Shown: positions 1 to 9,721 of the stretch, piece after piece
Layout of the letters: the number at the start of each line of letters is the position of its first letter
How positions within the stretch are numbered: the stretch's first letter is position 1
Assembly: GCA_030770535.1 (NCBI GenBank)
Contig: JASVEC010000013.1
Coordinates: 186,001-250,000, forward strand
DNA: 64,000 nt
Direction: 5' to 3'
DNA from: Batkoa obscura
Lineage: Eukaryota > Entomophthoromycota > Entomophthoromycetes > Entomophthorales > Batkoaceae
Notes under the pieces: generated by a model
The model's database searches: none
What the model was told of the DNA's origin: nothing
What the model saw: only the letters and a program-made list of their open reading frames with translations
Program-made: the position numbers and the translations under genes

Positions 1-424
1 GCTAAATATAAGGCGCTTGAGCCTGAGGAACAATTACTATTCACATTGAATACAGGTATCCCTGTGAGCCCCACTTCTATTAATTTTGTTGTAAGCATCC
101 TTTAATAAAGTGTAAAATTTCCTGCACTTACCTCTCAAACCTCGATGACCACAGCAAGAGTCACCGTAACAATAAGAGGCAACAGCAGCCTCGATATCAT
201 TGATGCTCAAATCGCCATCTTTTAATGCTTCTTCTATCGCCTCTTTTGCGATTTCTAATGAAAAGCTCTAGTTAATCAGTTGGTTATTTAGTTAAAAATA
301 CCTGGATACTCCCAATCTTCACGCTTCCCAAAGCGTTCAAACCTGGCATGATTTAGCTCTTGTATATAAAGTTTATATGTTTTTACTTCGTCATACCCAC
401 TCCAATTACAAACGTACGTGTCAT
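1..424 (-). CDS. SCP-x / sterol carrier protein 2-type thiolase, 5' part (runs off window)
   Basis: N-terminal part of a thiolase of the SCP-x family, which in other eukaryotes cleaves 3-ketoacyl-CoA (including branched or sterol side-chain substrates) in peroxisomes. Four exons on the minus strand: 387-424, 302-342, 132-265 and 1-76 (continuing outside). Introns are 44, 36 and 55 nt, all GT-AG. The spliced frame gives GVGMTKFERFGKREDWEYP, then a helix rich in Lys/Glu, then YCYGDSCCGHRG, then GLTGIPVFNVNSNCSSGSSA. The Cys in NSNCSSGS is the acyl-accepting thiolase nucleophile. Every junction restores the family motif, so the exon model is strong. The start ATG lies just before the conserved GVGMTKF strand. 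The C-terminus, including any SCP2 domain and peroxisomal signal, is outside the window. It is divergently transcribed from PEX2. Confidence 0.9.
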
Positions 425-971
425 TATGAATCTTTCAGTTGTATTTTTTGATAAAAATATTAAAACTGTAGTTCATTTTTCTGACACATTTCTATTTCAA
501 ATGGCTGATGACTTCATCATGGTTGAAAATTTAAACTTCTTATTGGTCAAAAGTGGGGCTGTGACTATTATTTTTCAAATGTTGAAATAGCATGACTCTT
601 AAAGCTAGGGAGGCAAATTATTCTTGAAATACTAGTTCTTTTGGTCTTAGTTCATGACTTTATAATAGCTGAAGGGCGTCTTTTTATTTATGAATACTAA
701 ATTAAGCTTAAAAAGGGTTGTTTTGGGACAAATATACGCTTTTCAAAGTTAGAGTTTTACTTTATCAACTTCCAATTGAAAATTAGGTCCATTTTAACCT
801 TTTTTGGACCAATTTTCATTCATTGGCTCGACATGTAAAAGCTAACTATAATTGGTTTAGCCTGAGTTTTAAAAGGAATTACCTTTTAATTCACTCAATT
901 TTTAATATCATTTTAAAGAACACACTTTTTATCTACTGACATTAAACCAGACGATTTTTTAACACACAGCA
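425..971. promoter_or_regulatory. Shared intergenic region of two divergent peroxisomal genes
   Basis: This 547-bp stretch separates the start codons of the SCP-x thiolase (minus) and PEX2 (plus), so it must hold both promoters. CCAAT-type pentamers occur on both strands (near 541-547, 808-813, 823-828 and 852-857). An inverted repeat GGTCCA (786-791) / TGGACC (805-810) is visible. No clear TATA box was seen for either gene. Assigning any of these to a particular regulator would be guesswork. Confidence 0.55.
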
Positions 972-2259
972 ATGAGCAATAACTACTGGGAAGCCAAAGA
1001 CAATGAACTAGAGAAAGAAGAAAGCGTTAAGGAAATTGTAGATTTGAAAAATGTGGATTTAAAAGTCTCCAGAGTAGCACAGCTAGACGCTGATTTATTA
1101 GATAATGAATTGAAAGAGATTTTATCAACGAAGCTGTTTACTGCAGTTTCATTGTTTAAGGTAACCGATTAATAGAGTTTGTAAAGTTTAAAACGAATAG
1201 CTTTGTTTTTTATAGAGTGATATCAAAACTATGTATGAGCCGGAATTGGTTTTAGGGCTTCAAAGTGTTTTATTTTATTTTTCTTTCCGTGGTAAGTTTA
1301 AAGCTAGTTACGGTGCCATGTTGCAAAACCTGAGGTTTCAAAATGATTTTTCACGTAAAATTAATTTATTTGATCACATCTTTTTTATTTATTTTTGCTT
1401 CAGCTAAAAATTTTACTACCACTTCGATTTCGGACCCCACTTTATTACAAGTATCACTCTATGGCGCATTAACGATTGGTGGCCAATATCTCTGGAGTAA
1501 GTGGTTAAACTCTGGAGTAGGTGGAGGGTGGGGAGATGAAGTTAATAGTCATACTATAAAGTACAAAATTTATAAGGCTATAAGTTCCTTAGAGAAATGG
1601 GTCAAATTGATCAACTTAATTCATTTTTTACATTTTATTTATAACGGAAGGTAAGTTTTACTTTACTGTCTTGGTTTTAAAATATATTTATTTTATTTAG
1701 ATATCGAGGTATTATTGAAAGAATACTTGGTCTAAGGTTAGTACCAGCCAGAAAAGCAGGCATAAGGCAGTTAAATTTTGAGTTTTTAAATCGACAAATG
1801 GTGTGGGATGGGTTTGCAGAATTTTTGTTGTTCATAGCTCCCTTAATTAATCTACCAAAGTTGAGTAACAAGCTGAAAAAGATCTTGTTCAAGTTTGGAG
1901 GTAATGAAAAAGAAGGCATGTATTCAGTGGAAAACCAAAAGATATTAAGTGAGTTACCAACATCCACGTGTGCGTATTGCTATTATTACAAAAACTTGGA
2001 AAGTCACGATGCTAGTCAGAGCAATCATGAGGGTATGACGCAGGAGGAAATAATCATGAACAATAGTAATAGTTATCATCCAAATTTTATTGGGGCTTTG
2101 AATTGTAGATGCCAACTTGCTTATTCTTTAAATTGTGATCATCTATTGTGTTACCAATGTTTGTCAATTTTAATTTCTTCCAATGACTCAAATCCACCAT
2201 GCCCAAGGTGCCATGTGCCTATTACTAATTATGAGCGCTTTTATAGGGCATCCGATTAG
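972..2259 (+). CDS. PEX2: PEX2, peroxisomal RING-finger E3 ubiquitin ligase
   Basis: Peroxisome biogenesis factor of the PEX2-PEX10-PEX12 membrane ubiquitin-ligase complex, which ubiquitinates the import receptor PEX5. Exons: 972-1160, 1216-1354, 1404-1650 and 1701-2259, with introns of 55, 49 and 50 nt; the spliced product is 377 aa. Family landmarks appear in order: RVAQLDADLLDNEL near residue 33; YGAMLQNLRF around residue 93, where the unspliced reading wrongly suggests an intron; LYGALTIGGQYLWSKW; and GRYRGIIERILGLRLVPAR across the last intron. The C-terminal RING begins with CAYC (Cys282/Cys285) and continues through CRC, CDHLLCYQC and CPRC near 359-362. Length agrees with fungal PEX2. 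Divergent from the SCP-x gene, another peroxisomal function. Confidence 0.93.
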
Positions 2260-2445
2260 AGAAAAGGTTAGATGTATTTATTTTTGGAATTTTTTATATT
2301 AAAGATAGTTTATTATTTATGAAGTATTTTTAAAAATAAAAGTTATATTCTGTTAAACTTTTGACAATAAAGCATTAGTCTATTGTTTTATATTTAAAAA
2401 GTTTCTTAAAAACTTGAATGAATACATTATATACAATTTATTTAT

Positions 2446-2835
2446 TTAACAAGAGCCATAACGATGATGTTTGATAAAGATAGAACCTGGACATCCTTTC
2501 TTAGAGTCTAAATCAATTGATCCACCTTGCATTTGATCAATTACATGACCAATACAGTCTTTACCGTAATGTAAAGTAACTTGGGTGCTACCTGAAGATA
2601 ATAAAGATTTAATAGTAAAATCAGGAACATTATTAACACAACCATAAGCTCCATTAACTACAACTTTCTTAGATTCACCTTTGAAGTTAGATTCTGAGTA
2701 AAGAGTAGCGTCCATGGTTAAGCCACTGTTTGGTGGTAAGCTTACATCCCCACAGTTATCATTTTTAGCTGGACATTTTTCAGCGTTGATGGAAAGAAGG
2801 GCAGCAGCAGCGAACAAGATAGATTTGAATTGCAT
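2446..2835 (-). CDS. Small secreted cysteine-rich protein, beta/gamma-crystallin-like (copy A)
   Basis: 129-aa protein with a clear signal peptide (MQFKSILFAAAALLSINA, cleavage before EKC). The mature part has six cysteines (about residues 21, 28, 66, 95, 115 and 129), suggesting three disulfides. The segment ATLYSESNFKGESKKV followed by a Cys and a second half with VTLHYGKDC resembles the Greek-key pattern of beta/gamma-crystallin and related small secreted proteins; this is a weak structural guess, not a family assignment. No intron. The start is the only ATG at the head of the signal peptide. Identical in protein and by eye in DNA to the copy at 3719-4108. A TATA box lies about 52 bp upstream. 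Function unknown. Confidence 0.85.
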   Translation of the reverse strand: MQFKSILFAAAALLSINAEKCPAKNDNCGDVSLPPNSGLTMDATLYSESNFKGESKKVVVNGAYGCVNNVPDFTIKSLLSSGSTQVTLHYGKDCIGHVIDQMQGGSIDLDSKKGCPGSIFIKHHRYGSC

Positions 2836-2886
2836 CTTTGAGTTTTTTGATATCGTTATATTTTTGAAATTGATAAATTTTGTATC

Positions 2887-2897
2887 GTTTATATAGT
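2887..2897 (-). promoter_or_regulatory. TATA box of copy A
   Basis: On the minus strand the sequence reads CACTATATAAAC about 52 bp upstream of the ATG. The same core sits before copy B although the surrounding DNA differs. Confidence 0.65.
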
Positions 2898-3656
2898 GTT
2901 TACATTAATTGAAATGGATCAATTGAAATAGTAGTCAACTTAATTGCTGAATCATGAGATAATTAAAGAAAGCTAAAATTAACTGAAGATAAAATAATTA
3001 AATCTAAAAATAAAAGCAGAAGGTTACTTTTAAATTTGAAATCAATATTACATTATATAAACTCTGCTTGGTCTCATCATAATGAAAAAAATTAATATTT
3101 TATTCTCTATAAACATTTCTATGACTTTGTCGTTACCAAATTAGTCTTATATTTCATTACAATTTTTATTTAACTTTTCAATTGTTAAAAATAAATTTTA
3201 GTTAAATCAAATGATTTCTTTATACTTAGTTTAAATAACTCAGATGCAATCATTTTAATTTAACTTTTTATATATCTAGACTTACTTATATTCCTACGAC
3301 ATGACTATTAAAACCCACTGTATAAAAACCTTTGCTTTTACTCCAACTCAAATTCAACTTATAGTAAAATATCAAATTATATGCAGCATTTAAAAGTGTT
3401 GTGTCATTGACTTAAATAAGAAATTCAAAAGAAGAAACAATGCTTAAAAGTTAAAAATAAAGTCAATTGTATTTATTTTAAAATTACTTCAATTATGTCA
3501 ATTAATATGAGATCATTTTATTTTTTTACAAATTTAAAATTCCTCTATGTTCTATTTTTAAATTTGAGATACAAAACTAATGGCAAAACATAAAATACTA
3601 AAGTGTTCTTATGACTTAATTATATTAAAACTACCAGGCTAAAATCTAAGAGCTAT

Positions 3657-3668
3657 CACTATATAAAC
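3657..3668 (+). promoter_or_regulatory. TATA box of copy B
   Basis: CACTATATAAAC lies about 50 bp upstream of the ATG at 3719, matching the core in front of copy A. Confidence 0.65.
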
Positions 3669-3718
3669 AAAAAACAATTACTAATATGAAATATACAAAA
3701 ATACAAAAAAACTCAAAG

Positions 3719-4108
3719 ATGCAATTCAAATCTATCTTGTTCGCTGCTGCTGCCCTTCTTTCCATCAACGCTGAAAAATGTCCAGCTAAAAATGATAACT
3801 GTGGGGATGTAAGCTTACCACCAAACAGTGGCTTAACCATGGACGCTACTCTTTACTCAGAATCTAACTTCAAAGGTGAATCTAAGAAAGTTGTAGTTAA
3901 TGGAGCTTATGGTTGTGTTAATAATGTTCCTGATTTTACTATTAAATCTTTATTATCTTCAGGTAGCACCCAAGTTACTTTACATTACGGTAAAGACTGT
4001 ATTGGTCATGTAATTGATCAAATGCAAGGTGGATCAATTGATTTAGACTCTAAGAAAGGATGTCCAGGTTCTATCTTTATCAAACATCATCGTTATGGCT
4101 CTTGTTAA
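3719..4108 (+). CDS. Small secreted cysteine-rich protein, beta/gamma-crystallin-like (copy B)
   Basis: Same 129-aa product as the minus-strand gene at 2446-2835, transcribed away from it. The ATG at 3719 starts the signal peptide. An in-frame ATG 33 bp upstream (3686) would add 11 hydrophilic residues and spoil the signal peptide, and copy A lacks it, so 3719 is preferred. Six conserved cysteines; no intron. The two copies are fully identical, so recent conversion or strong dosage selection is likely. Function unknown. Confidence 0.85.
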   Translation: MQFKSILFAAAALLSINAEKCPAKNDNCGDVSLPPNSGLTMDATLYSESNFKGESKKVVVNGAYGCVNNVPDFTIKSLLSSGSTQVTLHYGKDCIGHVIDQMQGGSIDLDSKKGCPGSIFIKHHRYGSC

Positions 4109-4118
4109 ATAAATAAAT

Positions 4119-5763
4119 ATTATATAGTTATTAAGTTCGTTTTTTACTTAGTTTATAATTATGAAGTTAAAAATCGTAAAAATATTATACTATCTAGAAT
4201 TTAAGCTGATAAACTACTTAATGTTTGATATAAATTGTAATTGTCAATATCTTACATCTTTTCAAGTGTCAGATAAAATTTTATAAAATCAACTTAAATT
4301 ATCGAAACAATAAAATGTAGGTTTAATTTTATTTTTTATTTTGTTATTATGAGTAAAAAATACTATTAATCATATTTCAGTAAAAACATTATACTAATAG
4401 TAATGGCTCCTTTCAATTTAATTGTTACAAATATAATGATTTTCTTAAAGACAATAGCTGTCATTTTTTGTTGTTTTTAATATTTTTTATTTTCCAATAA
4501 GTGCTTCTAAATCCTTATATAGCAAGTTTTAATGGACTATAATCAAATTTATCAACTTATATCCATTCATCCTGTTCACTCAATAACCTTATTTAACTTT
4601 TAGCTCACACAGTCTCTTATTGAAATTTAAAATTCATTATTTTAAAGATTTATAATAATTCTTTCATAAGACGTTCTACAATATAATATTCAAAATCTCT
4701 ACTTCACCACTATCACTCTAGATAGTGGTCTTAGAATGAAAGGTCCTTATTAAATGCGAATGTTTTTACGTCTTTTCCATAGCCTCCAACACAGTTTCCA
4801 ATTAGTAATGGCTGGCACATTTAAATTTCCTACAGGATTATCTTACCTTGATACTTCAATAGAGTTTCTTCAAATTTACTTTTCTTTTTTCTGAAATAAA
4901 TCCACTGCCTGATCCTCTGAATCTGGTATGCTTAAAAATAAAAAAAGGATTTATAACGATACTTTTTTAATTATTAAAAAACATGTATTTATCCTCCATA
5001 TATAACTTTTTATATTTTTTAACCATCAAGAGTAAAGTAGTTTAGCTGTACTTTAATCACCATTTTCCGTTCATTTGTATATCTATTTTTTCCTAAAGAG
5101 ATTCAACCTTAAACTAGCCTGCATATATAAAGATATCTCTGATTGGGTTCCACTTTGGTTAATGCCCATAAAAAATTATATGAATCCACATCACATATTG
5201 GTAATGCTATCCAACTGACTTATTTTCACTCCATTGCTCCACCTCTTGACCCTCAGCCCATTGCCTTACATTATGAATAGCTCATCCCTAACCTTCAATC
5301 TACTTAGACGGTTCCTGCTTCTGTGGTATATTAAAAAATAGAACAGCTAAGCCAAATTCCCAAAGCTCTTATTTTTTCAACTGGTTTATGGATCTTTTAA
5401 AAGAGCTTTACAGTCCTTAAGTTTAATCCATAGACTGTCCTCTCACTTATCTTTAACCTCTTTGCTCTTATAAGCTAACGGGTTTTACTCTGGAGAGCGT
5501 ATGTATAATGGGCCTCTTCTCGGTTTGTCTCTATTCAAAACGTAAGGAACTAATGGTAGTGATTCCTACACTCTCAGAGAATATCCTCTGAATTTAGTTG
5601 TCTTCTAAACCAGTTAAGTATTTGATTTTTTATCTTCATAAATAAAGCACTAGACACATAGTTTTTAAAAGAAAAAGATACATAGTAAGATGAATAACGA
5701 ACATTTTATTAAACAATGAGTAAAAAACATGGATAATTTCTTTATAGAGTAGTGTACTACGAT
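4119..5763. other. Gene-poor stretch with a decayed coding-like segment
   Basis: No intact gene. Around 5120-5420 on the plus strand the composition is less AT-rich and one frame reads coding-like for about 100 codons with interruptions. I could not recognise a family, and it may be a fossil of a gene or element. A short hairpin (CCACTATC...GATAGTGG) lies near 4706-4727. The rest is plain AT-rich DNA. Confidence 0.35.
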
Positions 5764-5901
5764 TCATTGTAAACCAGTATTTTTTTCAGTATGCCTAACG
5801 ATGTCAGTTCCTATTGGAGAAGCTATATTGTTTTGATTAGTTGGGTGAGCCTTAAGTGCAGAAATGGACAGAGTAGTAGTAATGGTTAATTCAAGGCTTA
5901 T
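5764..5901 (-). pseudogene. Start-less copy of the small secreted peptide gene at 9.7-9.9 kb
   Basis: The minus strand reads SLELTITTTLSISAL and then QNNIASPIGTD, clearly homologous to the 63-aa secreted peptide at 9722-9913. The position of its ATG is ATA here, and the reading frame ends about 18 codons earlier than in the intact copy. Nucleotide similarity extends on both sides (roughly 5700-5990), including a decayed version of the TATA region. It is therefore a dispersed duplicate that has lost its start. Use of another start codon cannot be excluded. Confidence 0.7.
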
Positions 5902-6782
5902 TTTGTGAATAGTAGATATCTTTTTTTTATAAAACAGTAAATCTTATGAATGCTAAGCGTTTGTATGCTTATTTAAGGTAAAGTTAAAGTCGCTATAAAT
6001 AAAATTTCTTTAAAAGTTACAGAATATCGTAAGGATTAACACAAATGTAGCCATTTATCATTTTGATCTTTCCTAAAATTATTTTAACCTGTTAACCATT
6101 AGAACAACAATCTAAAAATGCGATCAACCTAGATTTTAAACCCAAAAATGCAAAATTTGATTTTTGCTAAAACGTTTATAAAGTAGTATAGACTATAGAC
6201 TCACTAAATAATCTTTTCATTATATTTTAAAATTGCCCGGACCCTTACCCTAACTCTAATCCTGACCCAAACCATAACCCCCCTAACCTCTATAATCCTA
6301 GTCTCCTAAACCTAATCCTAACAAATTGATGCATACTTTACCCTAATCTAGTTTGTTCCAAGCCTTTTATTTGAATATATGACTTCTAATTTACAATTAA
6401 TAAACATATCAGATTGGACCTGCATTTCGTATAAAAAATGATTTAATAAACAAATAATAACAAACATCATCCTGCTTGGAAACTTCTTTATATTGGAAGG
6501 TGCTTTGATTATGTGTTTTAGTTTAAATGCTAGTAGTTTTTATTTTTTGTAAGGCTTTCAATAAAATCAACGTAAAAAAAGTATGATTTATATAAAATAG
6601 AAGTCCAATTCAAATTTTTATGCTTTTATATTTATTTTGATATAATTGTAGTGATTTAGAAGCTGTCATAAAGTTCTCACTAATCTTGGAGTAACAAAAG
6701 TTTTGGGACAAATATCACTTATTAACCTGGATTTTCAATTAATATCAAAGTAAAAAAATGTGAAATTAAATAAGTTAGGATT
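5902..6782. other. Intergenic, contains a telomere-like tract
   Basis: No gene seen. Holds the upstream similarity of the small-peptide pseudogene, the C-rich degenerate telomere-like tract at 6236-6324, and otherwise AT-rich sequence. Confidence 0.5.
6236..6324. repeat. Degenerate interstitial telomere-like (CCCTAA-type) tract
   Basis: Within very AT-rich DNA, about 90 bp become C-rich with repeated variants of CCCTAA: CTTACCCTAACTCTAATCC, then CATAACCCCCCTAACC, then CCTAAACCTAATCCTAAC. A further ACCCTAATC follows near 6350. Units are irregular, so this is an eroded array rather than a functional telomere. It could mark an old chromosome end fusion, a repaired break or a subtelomeric relic. 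Confidence 0.55.
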
Positions 6783-8700
6783 TTATTTACTATGTTTAAA
6801 GGCAAAGATATTTATGGGTTTTCCAGGTGAACTAACAATAAACAATTTCGATCCAATGTCGTCTTCACTCTTTAATTTAAAGCTAAAATTTTTAATTAAT
6901 GGGACAGCTAAATAAAGTTCCATCCAAGCTAAACTAACAAATGAATCAAAAATAAATAACATTATAATATTTTTTTATATTACTTTCTACCTATACATGC
7001 TCTCAGGCTCATAGAGAAGGGTAAAAAATCATCATTGAATTTAAAATTTCCAATCTCGCCAATCCGTCGCTTAGAGACAAATAAATCTGGGTCATCCCAA
7101 TTATTAGTAGAGTTATAAAATCCGTTTGTATTTAGTGAGATTGCAGTCTATATTAAAATAATTTAATATAGTAAAGTTAAAGTTAATTAGGTTAAATTCT
7201 CAGGGGGGAAATAATCATAAATCATTTTTCTGCCCTCTGGAACATTTTTTATTATATTACCTGCAACAACTGGAAAGATCTGTAAACTTTCAGAAATTAT
7301 TACTGAAGGTAAACATTTTTTTACATTTGGCTGTTTTTTTTGATTTCATCACTTTTTCAATTTTTCAAGCACTGTTTGAGTGGAAAAATTGTTAGCAAAG
7401 TTCTTAAACAAAAAAATACATCCCCATTTATTAAAAGCTATCTCTTCGTTTTTAGAAAGTCGAGTATTAGCTCGTTTTTAAGTCTACTGTAAACTTTGGG
7501 GTGCTTTGATAAAAGATAGAAAGTCCTAATTTTTTATTAAGTTAAAAATAGGTTAAAGTTATAACTAAAGTATTAAATTAATGAGTTGGAGGTTGTGCCT
7601 GAACCAGCGATGCTAAAAAGTATTTAGTGTTTAGTCAATATATTACTTGTTTATTACAGCCGAATGATAAACTCTTCTACAATTTATTTTTTACTGAGTG
7701 TTTTCCCGGTATTTGGGTCAGAAGCATTTATTAAAGCACTTAAGATTATAACTCTATCCGAGTGACTCTTTGTGTTTTTAACAGCTTCCTATGAGAACTA
7801 AAACAATTTAAGTAATTCTATTAATAGATTAATAATGTATATTACTTTATAAAGTTGGGTCACACTTTCAAACTTTAAATATTTTGAAAATGGAAAGAAT
7901 CCAAACCTGAAGTCTATTAAAATTTAACTAAACCAAAATATAAAAGATAATCCTAAAATGATTATAAAAAAGAAATTTCTGATCCATCCAATGATGGGAT
8001 AATATCCATTTTTTAATATATTAAATGATTTACCATACGCTAGGTCCTCAATCACATCCTAACAATATCAAGTTAACATCCTTTAAAATAAAAATGAACT
8101 ATATATTACAAAGAAAAAGCAATTAAGTAAAAGACCAACATCAAACTCTTTTTTTTCTAAAGCCATTTCTTCTGTTTTGTTGACTAAAATATTAACATTC
8201 TCATTTACTGGATATTCAACACCAGATATAGCTTTATCTGAAAAAGTAAAGGCAATAGTTTTTTTCTAAAATTAACTCAAACAAAATTTATGAAAGTTAA
8301 AATTTCAACTAATCTTTGTTGATGTAACTCTTTGTCTCTAGATGGTTTATACGTTGTATATATAATACGTCAGAATATGTTTACTTTGTACTAAGAATTG
8401 TTTCACTAACAATTTGAAATCCTTTGGTAAATTTGCCTTTTTGAAATGTGTAAGTAGGGTTGATTTGCTTTGCAGCTTCAGTCAAAGAAAATGATACATT
8501 ATTCCAACCTAATAAAGAAAGCTACATAAAATCAAATACAAAACAATCCTGGTTTTCGCCTATTCTAACAGCTTTATCATATTTTTCATGAAGTTTAGTT
8601 ACGTATAGATGAAAAGTGCCACTGAACAGATAATAGCTAGGCAAAAATCGAAAAAATTGATTAGTCAATAGCCCAGGGATTTTTCTTAATGGACTAATAT
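6783..8700 (-). pseudogene. Decayed cytochrome P450 gene interrupted by a MITE
   Basis: Minus-strand fragments line up in the order of a microsomal-type P450. PLRKIPG and then KLHEKYDKAVRIGEN lie near 8580-8695; DVIEDLAYGKSF near 8030-8060; DPNTGKTLSKK near 7700-7730; the I-helix AGSGTTS near 7588-7608; SKHPKVYSRLKNEL near 7460-7510; SVIISESLQIFP near 7270-7300; NWDDPDLF near 7080-7105; FLPFSMSLRACIG near 6993-7030. A last exon, WMELYLAVPLIKNF, runs to a stop at 6783. Key residues are lost: the K-helix ExxR reads ESLQ, and the haem loop FxxGxRxCxG has Ser in place of the first Gly. In-frame stops occur, one junction lacks a GT donor, and a MITE (7328-7426) sits inside the J-K region. The N-terminal membrane anchor exon was not identified. 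Non-functional host gene. Confidence 0.85.
7328..7426. mobile_element. GGGGATG-family MITE, inside the P450 relic
   Basis: About 99 bp with the full internal signature (TTTCATCAC..., GAGTGGAAAAATTGTTAG, right end ACATCCCCA). The left end is degenerate. Flanked by TT/TT. It splits the coding region between the I-helix and K-helix parts of the P450 relic. Confidence 0.8.
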
Positions 8701-8862
8701 ATATTGTATATTATCTAAAAATTGATTATTAGTTAGACCCAGAAAAAAGCAACTTTACCTTATAAATCTAATAAGAGAGAATAATAACAACTATATCATA
8801 CACGCTTGTTATCCCTATTGTTCAAAATTTATACTTTTGGTAGCTTTTTTAGATGATTTATA

Positions 8863-8962
8863 TGTGGATGTATTTTTGTGTTTAAGAATTTTATTAACAA
8901 CTTTTTCACACAAATAGCGCTTAAAGATGGAAAAAGTAATGAAACCAAAAAAAACATCATCA
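8863..8962. mobile_element. GGGGATG-family MITE
   Basis: 100 bp, right-end-first orientation (TGTGGATGTATTTTTGTG ... CATCATCA), with TA on both sides as target duplication. Confidence 0.8.
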
Positions 8963-9452
8963 TATGTCCTTAATTTTAAATTAAAAACACGTTCACTATA
9001 TTTTACAATTTTTTAGATTTTTTTCACTATGGTAGATCTTATACACGATAAGTTAAAAAAAACACTGTTAATTAAAAAGAAATATCGATATAAAAACTCA
9101 ACTTATAATATAGATTTATTGTGTCACAAAGCCGATATGTTGTTATATCGTTTTAGATTCTTGTTGTTTTTCTTAGTTTAAATAGTATAAAAAAATCGAA
9201 TTCAAATCTAAATTTAGGGCTTTCCACTACTTACAACTCCCCAGAGCTCATTTTATGTAATTAATAGTGATATGATAGCTTTACTTCTATATTCATAAAT
9301 CTGAATTGTTGATATAAGCTATAATAATAATATAAAGTAACTGAGAAGGCAAATAAGCTTCCAGTTATTTGTAATATATTTTACTCTTTAGTAATTTTTT
9401 AATAACGATCTGTACAAGTAAACAATAGAAGTTCAACATTTTAAAATATAAT

Positions 9453-9553
9453 TGGGGATGTATTTTTGTGTTTAAGAATTTTGCTAACAATCTTTCCGCT
9501 CAAATAGCGCTTAAAAGATGGAAAAAGTGATGAAACCAAAAAAAACATCCTCA
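9453..9553. mobile_element. GGGGATG-family MITE with AT target duplication
   Basis: 101 bp, TGGGGATGTATTTTTGTG ... ACATCCTCA, flanked by AT/AT rather than TA. Confidence 0.8.
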
Positions 9554-9721
9554 ATTATCCTTTGATGTGATAAATGCTTGTTTTTTAAGAAAAGAATTTA
9601 AGATAAAAATAAGTACAGTAATTAATAAAAATAAGTGAAATTTATTTTGAGTTGGTAAAAATGTACATTAGATTGAGTAATGAGTATAGTATTAAATAGC
9701 AAATACAAAGCAATTAATTTA

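Larger units (their letters stand above)
2436..4118. repeat. Inverted repeat with two 413-bp arms carrying identical genes
   Basis: Left arm 2436-2848 and right arm 3706-4118 are reverse complements with no difference found by eye. They are separated by a unique AT-rich spacer of 857 bp (2849-3705). Homology stops sharply about 13 bp upstream of each ATG and 10 bp downstream of each stop, so the arms are essentially the transcription unit without its promoter. Further upstream only the TATA core is shared. The pattern fits either a very recent duplication or continuing gene conversion limited to the coding unit. Confidence 0.9.
8701..9721. other. AT-rich intergenic with two MITEs
   Basis: No gene recognised, though a missing first exon of the P450 relic could lie near 8760-8860. 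Contains MITE copies at 8863-8962 and 9453-9553. Confidence 0.5.

Noticed and set aside
360-590. Plus-strand 76-codon frame
   Set aside because: It is antisense to the first SCP-x exons and its promoter; the minus-strand spliced frame carries the family motifs.
1277-1403. Intron suggested by GGTAAG at 1291 in PEX2
   Set aside because: Reading through gives SFRGKFKASYGAMLQNLRF, the conserved PEX2 segment; the real intron begins at 1355.
1677-1967. Minus-strand frame over PEX2
   Set aside because: Antisense shadow of the last PEX2 exon, no independent signal.
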